The translations under genes were made by a program, and so were the position numbers. DNA of 64,000 nt, taken from the NCBI GenBank assembly GCA_014584345.1, contig JACTNB010000021.1, forward strand, positions 124,001 to 188,000, read 5' to 3'. Below are positions 36,447 through 45,286 of this stretch, piece after piece. Numbering within the stretch: the first letter of the stretch is position 1; each line of letters opens with the position of its first letter. Source of the DNA: Planctomycetota bacterium. GTDB taxonomy: Bacteria; Planctomycetota; Planctomycetia; Planctomycetales; Planctomycetaceae. The notes under the pieces were generated by a model that worked only from the letters and a program-made list of their open reading frames with translations, was not told where the DNA came from and did not search any database.

Positions 36447-39287
36447 ATGGTCGATCAGATCGATTCAAGTAACACCTTGGTCAATAACCCCATGGCCGAA
36501 CAATATGCCTTCCCCACGGAATTGTTTCCGCTGGTTTCCGTGATAGTGCCCACGTACAAGGAAGCAGAAAATCTGCCGGTGCTGGTGCCCCAGGTCTCTC
36601 GGGTACTGGCACGTTCTGGCATGTCGGCTGAGATTCTGATTGTAGACGACAACAGTCCCGATGCCACGGTTGCCGTCTGCGACAAGTTAAGACAGGAGTA
36701 TCCGGTACGCTTGCTGGTGCGAACAACGGATCGGGGCTTGTCGAGCGCGGTGATTCATGGCTTGCGGCATGCCCGGGGTTCCGTGCTGCTGGTAATGGAT
36801 GCGGACTTGTCTCATCCTCCGGAGAAGGTTCCCGAACTGGTGGCAGCCGTGCTGGAACAACAGGGGGAATTCGTTATTGGGAGCCGGTATGTTTCGGGAG
36901 GGACCACGGATGATGATTGGAGTCTGTTTCGGTGGATCAATTCCCAGGTAGCGACCTGGCTGTCTCGCGGCCTGACAGCAGCTCGAGATCCGATGGCCGG
37001 ATTTTTTGCCTTGTCGCGACAGACATTTGAACGAGCAGAGCAGTTGAATCCAATCGGATACAAAATTGGCCTGGAATTGATCGTGAAGTGTGGTTGCCAG
37101 CGCGTGGCGGAAGTTCCGATCCATTTCAAGGATCGTCTGCATGGCGAAAGCAAGCTATCGCTAAAGGAACAACTCAATTACTTGCGGCATCTGGGGCGCC
37201 TTTACCGATATCGCCTGGGGCAGTGGTTCACGCCTCTCTGTTTTGGCTTGGTGGGGGCATCCGGCGTGGTCGTCGATTTATTGATCTTCAGCCTGCTGCT
37301 GGCATGGTCGTCGTTCCCGTCGGCACGGGCGGGGGCCATCTGTTCGGCGATGACGTGGAACTACCTGTGGAATCGCCAGCTAACCTTTGCAGACCGTCGG
37401 CGAGAAGCCTGGCTAGGGCAATATCTCAAGTTTTGTGCCTCGTGCCTGCTGGGGGCCAGTCTCTCGTGGGGGATATCGACGTTTCTCTGGCAACAATTTT
37501 CCTCACAGTTGCAGTATCCGCAAATCGCGGCAATGGGGGGTATTCTGGGGGGCGTTCTGCTGAATTATCTGCTGAGTAATCATCTGGTATTTCGGCACAA
37601 ATCGCCGGACCTCTCGGGATTTCTGGGTGTGGAATCCGTGGAGGGAGGGGGCTCCCCGGATTACGAAAACCCAGGCGAAGTCGCGTGGGCAGAGGCCTCG
37701 GGCGTGCCGCGGGTATCGCGGACTTCCTGGTGGCTGGGAGTCGTGGGAGCGATGCTGATGTCGCTGCTGATCACGTCCCCCAGTTGGTTCCGGATGCAAA
37801 TCGATGGTCTAGATCAGGCGCATAACGTCCTGACGAGCGTCTTTTTTTACGACATGTATCGCGACCTGCCCACACGTGACCTGGTTGGCTATACCTACGA
37901 TTATCAAAGGCAGTATCCGGCCTTGGGACTGATGTTCTGGCCTCCCCTGTTTCATGCGACAGCAGGGGCCGCCATGTTGGCAACCGGGCCGAGTCTCACT
38001 GCAATTCACGTGGTCCTTGCCGGGTTCGCGCTGCTGCTGGCGGTTGCGATGTATCTGGCGTTAAGCCGTCACGTCTCGCCCGTTTGGGCGTGTGGCGCGG
38101 TTTGCCTGGCAATCACCTCGCCCGTGCTCTGGCAACTGCAGAATACCGTGATGCTGGAAGTTCCTTCGTTGGCCGCGGGGCTGGTGGTATTGTGGCTGTA
38201 CAGTCGGGTCGCGCACAGGCAAGCGTGGCTGCACGCGGGCGAAGCCGTGTTTGCCGGGGTCTGCTGCGCGGCCATTGCCTACACCAAGCAACCGGCAGTG
38301 TTTGTGTTGGCCGGGGTGTTTCTGGATGTTCTGGTGAATCATCGGCCCCTGCTGAAATCGCGGCTCACCTGGCTGTGCGTCGGTACCGCGGGCGCGTTGC
38401 TGCTTCCCCTGGCTGCCTTTACCTGGAAGTACGGCAAGGTAAACATAGCCCAGTCTATCGGGAATCAGGGGAATATTTATGTGGACCATCATCGGGTAGC
38501 GGAGCGGTGGTCGATCGAAGGCTGGACGTACTACCCGGAACTGTTGATGAATCAACTTCCGTGGGTAGCGTTGGTCCTGGTAATGGCCGGCATGCTGGTG
38601 ATGGGCTGGGATACTCAGGCACGCAAAAAGCAGGGCATCTGGCTCTGGACCGCGCTGGCCTGGTACGCCATGTTCTCTTATTTCGACAACAAGCAGATTC
38701 GCTTCGTGGCCTATGCGATGCCTTTCGTTGCCATTGCCTTCATGGTTGCGGGAGTGTGGTTGTCGCAGCGTTCGCGCTGGGCAGGAATCGCTTGCCTGGT
38801 TGCTCTGTGGGGCGTTGTCGGTTGGAATGTCACACAGGGCCTGCGGAGCGTCCCTCGGGGGTATGATCAAATGGCGGCCCTGCTGGCTCCCGTTCTGGAG
38901 GGGGAACAGCAGACGAACATGGCGTACTTCGGCGACGATCACCACTTGTTTACGGCCCAACTGCGTTTGTTGGATCGCGACCGTCGCCACGCGATGTTAC
39001 GGGGTGACGATTTACTAGCCGATCTGCAAGGCAATTTGCCCGCTGCCCTGCGAGAATTCCGGGTGCAATGGTTTCTGGTCGATCCCGAATTGCCCCTGGG
39101 CCAGGAAGTGATTGCCCGGGCCGAGAAATCTCCCGATCTTTTCGAGGCCATAACCGAAACCGTGCTGTTCGACAACGGCGAAAAATCGTTTCCCGTGCGT
39201 CTGTATGCCTACAAGGGAGCACTAGCAGAAACGATGAAAACGGTTCCCTTGCACAGCCAGATGCTCGGCATCGCCGCGACTCAGTAA
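36447..39287 (+). CDS. Triple fusion: GT2 polyprenyl-phosphate glycosyltransferase - GtrA flippase-like - GT39/ArnT-like transferase
   Basis: A 946-aa membrane protein combining three steps of lipid-linked glycosylation. Residues 29-250 are a GT2 domain of the dolichol-phosphate mannose synthase type (VSVIVPTYKEAENLPVLVP, DDNSPDAT, MDADLSHPPEKVPEL). Residues about 266-388 are a four-helix GtrA domain (FGLVGASGVVVDLLIF, MTWNYLWNRQLTF, LSNHLVF). Residues about 427-900 resemble PMT/ArnT-type GT-C transferases, with the early extracytoplasmic acidic motif IDGLDQAHN (Asp453, Asp456) and about ten further membrane segments. The chain could make, translocate and use a polyprenyl-P-sugar. The acceptor is unknown. 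Confidence 0.88.
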   Translation: MVDQIDSSNTLVNNPMAEQYAFPTELFPLVSVIVPTYKEAENLPVLVPQVSRVLARSGMSAEILIVDDNSPDATVAVCDKLRQEYPVRLLVRTTDRGLSSAVIHGLRHARGSVLLVMDADLSHPPEKVPELVAAVLEQQGEFVIGSRYVSGGTTDDDWSLFRWINSQVATWLSRGLTAARDPMAGFFALSRQTFERAEQLNPIGYKIGLELIVKCGCQRVAEVPIHFKDRLHGESKLSLKEQLNYLRHLGRLYRYRLGQWFTPLCFGLVGASGVVVDLLIFSLLLAWSSFPSARAGAICSAMTWNYLWNRQLTFADRRREAWLGQYLKFCASCLLGASLSWGISTFLWQQFSSQLQYPQIAAMGGILGGVLLNYLLSNHLVFRHKSPDLSGFLGVESVEGGGSPDYENPGEVAWAEASGVPRVSRTSWWLGVVGAMLMSLLITSPSWFRMQIDGLDQAHNVLTSVFFYDMYRDLPTRDLVGYTYDYQRQYPALGLMFWPPLFHATAGAAMLATGPSLTAIHVVLAGFALLLAVAMYLALSRHVSPVWACGAVCLAITSPVLWQLQNTVMLEVPSLAAGLVVLWLYSRVAHRQAWLHAGEAVFAGVCCAAIAYTKQPAVFVLAGVFLDVLVNHRPLLKSRLTWLCVGTAGALLLPLAAFTWKYGKVNIAQSIGNQGNIYVDHHRVAERWSIEGWTYYPELLMNQLPWVALVLVMAGMLVMGWDTQARKKQGIWLWTALAWYAMFSYFDNKQIRFVAYAMPFVAIAFMVAGVWLSQRSRWAGIACLVALWGVVGWNVTQGLRSVPRGYDQMAALLAPVLEGEQQTNMAYFGDDHHLFTAQLRLLDRDRRHAMLRGDDLLADLQGNLPAALREFRVQWFLVDPELPLGQEVIARAEKSPDLFEAITETVLFDNGEKSFPVRLYAYKGALAETMKTVPLHSQMLGIAATQ

Positions 39288-39574
39288 GTTCTTGCGGTCC
39301 GCGGGGCTTTCATCCTGTCATAGTTACGCTGTGAGGCCGTGAAATTATTGCGGGGTGCGCCCTGCGTACCATTTATGTGGTGACCACTCGGCAGCCGAAC
39401 CACATTGCATCGCGGCAGGTTACCTCCGCGGTCAACAAATCACCGCCTCTGTGCGTACCGTGTATGCGGCATCCATTCGCTTGTATGAAATCGCTCGGCA
39501 AAACATGAAAAACCACCGAGAATAGGGCGTGTTGTGTTCCGCGATTTCGCGTATCACGGCTCCGCCAGTCAGCT

Positions 39575-41290
39575 TCAGTTGGGGGGAAACTGGGGCGTAA
39601 TCAGGGGAGCCTCGGGGAGTGTGGGCTTGGGGGACGGAATGCGATTTTCCACTGGCCCGGGAGCCGCCTGGTTGGCCGTGAATTGGAGATTCATCCAGCC
39701 TTTGTCGGACTGCACCTCGCTCAGTCTGATGGCGAGGGTTTGTTTTAATTGCTCGTGCAGGCGGAGTTCGCGCTTGATCTCGATCGGTTGCAGATTGGTC
39801 CGGATTTGCGCGGCAATCGCCGTTTGCGTAATGCCTGGAGTGGCCAGAGTGCCGTCGGCCTGCAGTTCACGCACGGTGATGTCGGATGTTTTGATGGTGA
39901 AGGTTTGCTCCGTCAACTCTCCCGTGATCTGTAGGCGAATTTCCTGGGTCTCCGTTTTGGGCAGAGTTCCCGCCTGAAATGTTCCACGCAAATACAACAA
40001 CAACTGATTCTCGCGAGCTTCCGCCCGGAGTGGTTGATGCGTGTCAAAAGTGAACGTAATCGCCAGTGGAAGTCCAGGGAGTTCGGCTGGTACTTCTTCC
40101 GCGAGCAGGAGCAGTAAACGATCCGTGGCTTCGCGCAGTTCATTCAGCGACACCGTTTTGCCCCCCAGTTGCCGGCGGGAGGCCACGGATTCGAACAGTG
40201 ATTCGTGCAGGCGGACCGTGACATCCGGAACAAACACGGAACTCGATGGCAAGGTGGGCTGCGTTTCCTGCGTGGGGGTGGCCCACGCGAGAGGTTGAGT
40301 CCCGAGACGATAGTCCCAGAACAGTCGCTCCTGCGAAGAAAACGTGGCCTTGTAATCGGGCATCACGTTCCACGATTTCAACCGTGTCCAGACTTGCTGA
40401 TGTATCAACGAGTTGACGTCGGCCAGATTGGCATCGATTTTCGCGTCGATTTCGGGTTGCAACCGATTGATGACTTTCTGTCCGGCAATCAAATTGCTTT
40501 CCGGAAGGCGGGCCAAGGCAGCCTTGTAGGCGATGCGATCCGCCAGGCTGTTGAGCATCGGCAGGGGAGTCGGCCGGGCGTGCGCGCCGGTCACCAGTTG
40601 GTTCGGCATGACCTGCACCATCGACTTTTGCGTCAGTATGGTTTCGCCGTTCAGGTAGACACGTTTTCTTGCCAAAAATTGCGTGTTTCCCTGTTGCAGA
40701 ATATCGGCCTGAGGTGTCGAGGAGGTTGTGATGGAACTGACGACACCTTGGATGACGAAGTCGAATTGGGCAACCTCCAGACTCGGCAGACAATCGATCG
40801 AGGCGTGGGATTGCGTCGTTTGCTGCCCAGTGACCACAGCCCCGCTGATGAAATCCTGCACCGGGCCAACATCGGATTCGTGGCGACTCACCAGCATTTG
40901 CATTAGTTTCTCGGAGATTTCCAGATGAATCTCTCCCTGGAAACAGGACGCGGGATCTCTCGCGGGAGTCACCGGTGGAGCGACGGGCTGAATTGGCGAA
41001 ACAGGTACACCAGGTACAAGAGGATAGGGCAGGGGAGCGGGCGGCAGAGGAGGCAAAAACGGGCGCGGCGCCCGAAACGGTTGAGCGTAACACGGCATCG
41101 CACACAGGAGCAGACAGCCCAGCAGGGGCCCGAAGAAAGGAGCAGTCGGAATCTGAAACCGCCCGCATCTACATCTACCTCGGATGGTATGGAACCAATT
41201 CCCGGGAATGACCTTGTCGCTCGCAGTCCGCTCCGCAAGCACCGGGGACTGCTTCCGCAAAGTCGGTGAAGGGGACGGAAATCGAAACAT
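39575..41290 (-). CDS. Exported planctomycete protein of unknown function
   Basis: A 571-aa secreted protein. A hydrophobic signal (FGPLLGCLLLCAMPCYAQP) lies near residues 53-71, so translation may start later than the first ATG. It is followed by a proline-rich linker (PRPFLPPLPPAPLPYPLVPG). The mature part is beta-rich and has two parallel regions (MVQVMPNQLVTGAHA and VFVPDVTVRLHESLFESVAS). No catalytic motif is recognised. The gene converges with the glycosyltransferase fusion and is divergent from rplY. It may be a cell-surface structural protein, but this is a guess from composition. Confidence 0.7.
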   Translation of the reverse strand: MFRFPSPSPTLRKQSPVLAERTASDKVIPGNWFHTIRGRCRCGRFQIPTAPFFGPLLGCLLLCAMPCYAQPFRAPRPFLPPLPPAPLPYPLVPGVPVSPIQPVAPPVTPARDPASCFQGEIHLEISEKLMQMLVSRHESDVGPVQDFISGAVVTGQQTTQSHASIDCLPSLEVAQFDFVIQGVVSSITTSSTPQADILQQGNTQFLARKRVYLNGETILTQKSMVQVMPNQLVTGAHARPTPLPMLNSLADRIAYKAALARLPESNLIAGQKVINRLQPEIDAKIDANLADVNSLIHQQVWTRLKSWNVMPDYKATFSSQERLFWDYRLGTQPLAWATPTQETQPTLPSSSVFVPDVTVRLHESLFESVASRRQLGGKTVSLNELREATDRLLLLLAEEVPAELPGLPLAITFTFDTHQPLRAEARENQLLLYLRGTFQAGTLPKTETQEIRLQITGELTEQTFTIKTSDITVRELQADGTLATPGITQTAIAAQIRTNLQPIEIKRELRLHEQLKQTLAIRLSEVQSDKGWMNLQFTANQAAPGPVENRIPSPKPTLPEAPLITPQFPPN

Positions 41291-41495
41291 AGTTTGCCTG
41301 ACAATGATTAAAGGGAAAACTCACCGAAACGATACGCGTATACACCTGAGTCTCAAGTGAAAACTCAGGGACTAGACAGATCCTCATCCAGCGATAACTG
41401 AAAACAAGTGCACTTTCTGGGGCGATGTAACTCGGCTGACCGATTCACCGGATTCTTCGTGCATTCCTGAATTCAACAAACTGCTTCGAGGTGAC

Positions 41496-41524
41496 TTGAT
41501 GCAGAATCGACGACTTTATATGCT
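41496..41524 (+). promoter_or_regulatory. Candidate sigma-70-type promoter for rplY
   Basis: TTGATG (41496-41501) and TATGCT (41519-41524) are spaced by exactly 17 bp. Each matches its consensus at 4 of 6 positions. A transcript starting near 41531 would carry a leader of about 250 nt that begins with the hairpin at 41551. Confidence 0.4.
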
Positions 41525-41550
41525 AAGCGACTCGTATGACGGGAGAACTG

Positions 41551-41612
41551 TTTTGTTCAGCAAGGCCGCTGAACGAAAGTTTTTCAGTCAGCACGAGTTA
41601 TTTTTGTTCAGC
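41551..41612 (+). promoter_or_regulatory. Candidate attenuator in the rplY leader
   Basis: TTTTGTTCAGC (41551-41561) pairs with GCTGAACGAAA (41568-41578) to give an 11-bp stem with one G-T and a 6-nt loop. A GTTTTT tract follows at 41579-41584, the layout of an intrinsic terminator. The same 11-mer TTTTGTTCAGC recurs at 41602-41612, so the central segment can pair with either copy. Pairing with the downstream copy would undo the terminator. The repeats are seen directly; attenuation of rplY, and perhaps pth, is inference. Confidence 0.5.
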
Positions 41613-41778
41613 GACCAATCTCTTCGTGTTTACCTGATGGTTCACGAAACATGTTTCGCTGGCCCAGGCCTCGCAGTTTAGCTTTGTCCCTGGTAGTTTC
41701 GCCAGAGGACTTTTGCAGTTCCCGGAACCGCGGCGTGTTGCCGGAATACACTCTATTTTTAAAGTCGAGTTTGAGGTT

Positions 41779-42369
41779 ATGTCGAACGATCCCAAGATTC
41801 AAGCGGCCCGTCGGGAAGCTGTTGGCACCATCGCAACACGGAAATTGCGCAGGTCTGGCTTGATTCCCGGTAATATTTACGGACACAAACAGGAAACAAT
41901 CCATTTTTCGGTCGAGAACGACTCGCTGGCTCCGATTATCGCTTCGGGACACAAAGTGGTCGATTTCGAACTGGATGGTCGCGTCGAAAAGGCCATCATT
42001 CAGGATGTGCAGTGGGATACCTTCTCGAAGCACGTGCAGCATTTCGACCTGCTGCGGGTGGATGAGAACGAACGCGTTACCACCCAGGTGGATCTGGTGA
42101 TTCGCGGAATTTCTCCCGGCGTATTGGCCGGTGGAATTCTGGAACAACCCCATCACACTTTGCCCATTGAATGCCCCGTCATCCGCCTGCCCGACAATAT
42201 CGTCGTGCGAGTGAACACCTTGCAACTGGGGGAAAGCATTCATGTCAAGGATCTGGTTTTGCCGAAGGATGTGACGACCACGTTGCCTCCGGACGAAGTA
42301 CTTGTGCATGTGGTTGCCCCCAGAAAATCAGCCGTGGCGGAGGAAGAAGCACCCGCGGCCGAAGCGTAG
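41779..42369 (+). CDS. rplY: 50S ribosomal protein L25 (Ctc/TL5 form)
   Basis: Binds 5S rRNA in the large subunit. The 196-aa product starts SNDPKIQAARREAVGTIATRKLRRSG and has the 5S-binding region SGLIPGNIYGHKQET. It continues with the C-terminal Ctc/TL5 beta domain (RVTTQVDLVIRGISPGVL, HTLPIECPVIRLPDNIVV) and an acidic Ala/Glu tail. The ATG at 41779 is chosen over in-frame upstream codons because it matches the family start. It is followed about 200 bp later by pth, the common bacterial order rplY-pth. Confidence 0.93.
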   Translation: MSNDPKIQAARREAVGTIATRKLRRSGLIPGNIYGHKQETIHFSVENDSLAPIIASGHKVVDFELDGRVEKAIIQDVQWDTFSKHVQHFDLLRVDENERVTTQVDLVIRGISPGVLAGGILEQPHHTLPIECPVIRLPDNIVVRVNTLQLGESIHVKDLVLPKDVTTTLPPDEVLVHVVAPRKSAVAEEEAPAAEA

Positions 42370-42566
42370 GCAAACGGAATTGGCTGGGAAGCCGACGTCC
42401 GTTGTCGGGACGTATTCCTGGAATGGCTTGGAAGAAATCCACTGGTCCGCGGGGTGTTTCACGAAACAGGCCGCGAAAGTTTCTTCCGGTTTGCATTTCT
42501 TAACGTTTCGCCATGCGACATTCGGTTTCCAGGTGGTCAAGGCCAGCGCCACGGCAGAGGGAGAAC

Positions 42567-43202
42567 ATGAAAGTCATCGTGGGCCTGGGAAATCCGGGGG
42601 CAAAATATGCCGGCACCCGGCATAATGTCGGGTTTGCCGTATTGGAAGCCCTCGGCAGGAAACACCAGGCAGGCAAGGTGACCCGGGGCCACGAGGCGGA
42701 ACTCGCCGAAGTGAATATCCAGGGCGAAAAGGTGTTGTTGGTCTGCCCCCAGACCTATATGAATCTGAGTGGTCGTTCGGTCGGATCGATCGTCAAGTTC
42801 TACAAGTTGCCCCTGGAGAATTTGCTGGTGGTCTGCGACGATCTGAACTTGCCTTGCGGACAATTGCGTTTGCGGGCGGGAGGTTCTTCGGGAGGTCAAA
42901 AAGGGCTACGAGACATCATTTATCACCTCGGTTCGGAGCAATTTCCCCGATTGCGGTTTGGAATTGGTCGCCCACCCGGAAAAATGGATGTAACAACCTA
43001 CGTGCTGAAGCCATTTCGGGCGGAGGAGACAGCGGATGTGGAACTTGCCTTGGCGCAAGCTCTGACGGGTGTGGAGTTGTGGATTCGCGAGGGCATACTC
43101 GCCGCGATGAACCAGGTGAACACGAAGTCGGTAGCGGGGGAGGAACCGCCACCGCGTAAAACTCCCTCCGGTCTGTCCGATTTCGGCAACGACCAAGATT
43201 GA
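42567..43202 (+). CDS. pth: Peptidyl-tRNA hydrolase
   Basis: Recycles tRNA by cleaving prematurely released peptidyl-tRNA. The 211-aa protein starts MKVIVGLGNPGAKYAGTRHN, where His20 is catalytic. It has LVCPQTYMNLSGRSV, VVCDDLNLPCGQLRLRAGGS with the conserved Asp, and GGQKGLRDIIYHLGS. A GAGGGAGA site immediately precedes the ATG at 42567, so the open frame back to 42513 is not used. A 20-residue Pro/Glu-rich extension follows the usual C-terminus. Between rplY and rpsF, same direction. Confidence 0.95.
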   Translation: MKVIVGLGNPGAKYAGTRHNVGFAVLEALGRKHQAGKVTRGHEAELAEVNIQGEKVLLVCPQTYMNLSGRSVGSIVKFYKLPLENLLVVCDDLNLPCGQLRLRAGGSSGGQKGLRDIIYHLGSEQFPRLRFGIGRPPGKMDVTTYVLKPFRAEETADVELALAQALTGVELWIREGILAAMNQVNTKSVAGEEPPPRKTPSGLSDFGNDQD

Positions 43203-43383
43203 TTGTTTTCGAGATTTTGTTAATCTATCGGCTTGGCGCGAGTTAGATCGCGTGAGTTCCGATTGTATTTTGCACATGTCAGTATTGCGGGACGGCTCGT
43301 TTGCCTCTTGATTTTGCGGCATTGTGTGTGCGATTGAACAATAGCGACAGCGAAGTTAAACGGCTCATTGAGGGAGAATCAAG

Positions 43384-43821
43384 TTGGCGATTCGTAGCTA
43401 CGAGATAATGTTTCTGCTGGACAGTGGAAAATACGCGACCGCGCCGGATGCGGTTACCGCCGAGGTAAACGGCATCCTGGAGAAGATCGGGGCGGAAATT
43501 GTTGCCGCCCGTCCCTGGATGGATGGCAAGCTGGCTTATCCGATCGAAGGTCACCGCAAGGGGTTGCATTATCTTGCCTATGTGAAGGCAGATAGCCTGA
43601 AGGTCCAGCAGCTTCAGCGGTTATGTCGCCTTAGCAGTGTCGTTTTGCGACATTTGTGCGTCTTGCCTCCCGAGCAATTGTTTGATTTGATGGCGGAGGC
43701 CCTGTCCGACCCCAACGCCGTGTTGCAGCGTATTGAGTTGGATGAACCGATCGCCGCGGTTGAAGAGGACGAAGACGAGGAAATCACCGAGGACGACGAC
43801 GAAATTCTGGCTGGTCGCTGA
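43384..43821 (+). CDS. rpsF: 30S ribosomal protein S6, TTG start
   Basis: Small-subunit protein that partners S18. The 145-aa product reads AIRSYEIMFLLDSGKYA and keeps the GKLAYPIEGHRKGLHYLAYV core of S6. It continues with an unusually long acidic tail (about 30 residues rich in Glu/Asp). The start is a TTG, supported by GAGGGAG ending about 7 nt upstream and by the absence of any suitable ATG. The ssb gene follows by 115 bp. The usual rpsR (S18) is missing from this cluster. Confidence 0.93.
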   Translation: MAIRSYEIMFLLDSGKYATAPDAVTAEVNGILEKIGAEIVAARPWMDGKLAYPIEGHRKGLHYLAYVKADSLKVQQLQRLCRLSSVVLRHLCVLPPEQLFDLMAEALSDPNAVLQRIELDEPIAAVEEDEDEEITEDDDEILAGR

Positions 43822-43936
43822 GAGGCGATCCCCCCCGGGGGAATGACGAGTCGAGAGTCCTCGGGAGTGGTGTGGCCGGGGGGATTGTCGGGTTGATCCG
43901 TGCCTTTTCGTATTGCGGAGTTTGAGGGAGCGCGTC

Positions 43937-44416
43937 ATGGCGAGTTACAATCGTGTGATTCTGGTGGGTAACCTGACGCGTGATCCCGTGGTCCGTTACA
44001 CGCCGAGTGGCACGGCGGTCAGCGAAATCGGCCTGGCAGTCAGTCGGCAGTGGACCGATCGTCAATCGAATCAGCGGAAGGAAGAAACCACTTTTGTCGA
44101 TGTCACGTTGTGGGGACGTCAGGCGGAAGTGGCCGGAGAGTATCTGGCGAAGGGACGTCCCGTCCTGATTGAAGGACGTCTCCAGTTGGACCAGTGGGAA
44201 GACAAACAGTCGGGTGAGAAGCGGAGCAAACTGCGTGTCGTGGGCGAAACGATGCAGATGCTCGGCTCTCGCGAGGGTGGAGGGAGTGGTGGTGGAGGAG
44301 GAGGACGGAGTTACGGCGGTGGCGGTTCGGCCGGGGCAGCCCCCGTGGACGACATGCCCCCTCCGCCAATCGACTCCTTCTACGATAGTGCCCCCGACGA
44401 CGACGTACCGTTCTAG
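43937..44416 (+). CDS. ssb: Single-stranded DNA-binding protein
   Basis: A 159-aa SSB. The OB fold begins ASYNRVILVGNLTRDPVVRY and continues GTAVSEIGLAVSRQW, TTFVDVTLWGRQAEVAGEYL, RPVLIEGRLQLDQWED and RSKLRVVGETMQML. A glycine-rich linker (GGGSGGGGGGRSYGGGG) follows. The C-terminal acidic tip ends in DDDVPF, the protein-interaction motif. The ATG at 43937 is preferred to a GTG/ATG at 43913 because the OB fold starts directly after it. Between rpsF and rplI. Confidence 0.96.
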   Translation: MASYNRVILVGNLTRDPVVRYTPSGTAVSEIGLAVSRQWTDRQSNQRKEETTFVDVTLWGRQAEVAGEYLAKGRPVLIEGRLQLDQWEDKQSGEKRSKLRVVGETMQMLGSREGGGSGGGGGGRSYGGGGSAGAAPVDDMPPPPIDSFYDSAPDDDVPF

Positions 44417-44605
44417 TGGTCTGTCACAGTTTGATTTTCGGGCTGTAGCACACCTTAGAATTGGAAAAAACGTATCAAACTTCGTTGTCTGGCAGGTTCG
44501 GACGACGAAACGTGTGTTGAGGGATCGAGTGCATCGCAAGGTCGCGTTGCCTCATTGGTTCTGGTTTCTGAATCTCTTGTGATGTGAACTGAATAAGGTG
44601 ATCTG

Positions 44606-45112
44606 ATGGTTGGTCAAGTCAAACGGAAACCCGTTTACAGTCCTCGTGTGCGAGGTGCGGTGGAACTGCTGCTCGCGGAAAATGTAACGGGTTTGGGTAA
44701 GCAGGGCGAAATTGTTCGGGTCAAGCCGGGATATGCCCGCAACTACTTGCTCCCCTATGGTCTGGCGACCATTGCCACCGAGGAAAATAAAAAGGCGGTC
44801 GAAGAGCATCGCTTGCGACTCATCGAAGTGGAGAAGCAACGCAAGGCCGTGGCCAAGAAATTGGCAGAGACGGTTGCAAAATACTCCGTCACGCTGGAAG
44901 CCAATGCCAACGAGGAAGGCCATTTGTACGGCTCGATCCTGGCAGCGGATATCAGCCGAGCCCTGGTTGAGGCCGGTTACAAGGTGGAACCTCAGCACAT
45001 TCGCCTGGAAGGTCCGCTGAAGGAACTCGGGATGTACACCGTGAAATTGCAATTGCATTCCGAGGTCGCTTCCGACGTTAAAGTCTGGGTTGTCCCAGCC
45101 AGCAAGAAGTAA
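44606..45112 (+). CDS. rplI: 50S ribosomal protein L9
   Basis: Large-subunit protein binding 23S rRNA. The L9 N-domain is recognised by ELLLAENVTGLGKQGEIVRV and KPGYARNYLLPYGLA. It is followed by the long connecting helix (about 62-90) and the C-domain (YGSILAADISRALVEAGY to LGMYTVKLQLHSEV). There are about 18 extra residues before the usual start (MVGQVKRKPVYSPRVRG). The 168-aa length is slightly longer than the usual 148. It sits between ssb and dnaB; no rpsR lies in the 189-bp gap before it. Confidence 0.94.
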   Translation: MVGQVKRKPVYSPRVRGAVELLLAENVTGLGKQGEIVRVKPGYARNYLLPYGLATIATEENKKAVEEHRLRLIEVEKQRKAVAKKLAETVAKYSVTLEANANEEGHLYGSILAADISRALVEAGYKVEPQHIRLEGPLKELGMYTVKLQLHSEVASDVKVWVVPASKK

Positions 45113-45214
45113 TCACGGGAACTTCCTCCCCGACCGACCGTCGTAATTCGTAGGGAATTGTGCAGTTCGGGGCGGTCTTCCGTGACGGTGTTTCGAGATA
45201 CAATCGTGAGAGAG

Positions 45215-45251
45215 AACAGGATGTCGGCTCGTCAGGGCTGGACATCCTGTT
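45215..45251 (+). promoter_or_regulatory. Perfect 11-bp hairpin between rplI and dnaB
   Basis: AACAGGATGTC (45215-45225) and GACATCCTGTT (45241-45251) are exact complements separated by 15 nt. The hairpin lies 36 bp before the dnaB ATG and 100 bp after the rplI stop. Only a short TTCATT follows, so it is a poor intrinsic terminator. It may be a transcript-processing or leader element for dnaB. Confidence 0.45.
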
Positions 45252-45286
45252 TCATTAACGGTTAGCCAACGCGAGAGGGAGCATCG

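Larger units (their letters stand above)
41291..41778. other. rplY upstream region
   Basis: About 490 bp between the divergent exported-protein gene and rplY. Besides the candidate promoter (41496-41524) and hairpin set (41551-41612) listed separately, I see no gene. A 61-codon frame at 41496-41681 overlaps the hairpins and has no recognisable product. Confidence 0.5.
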
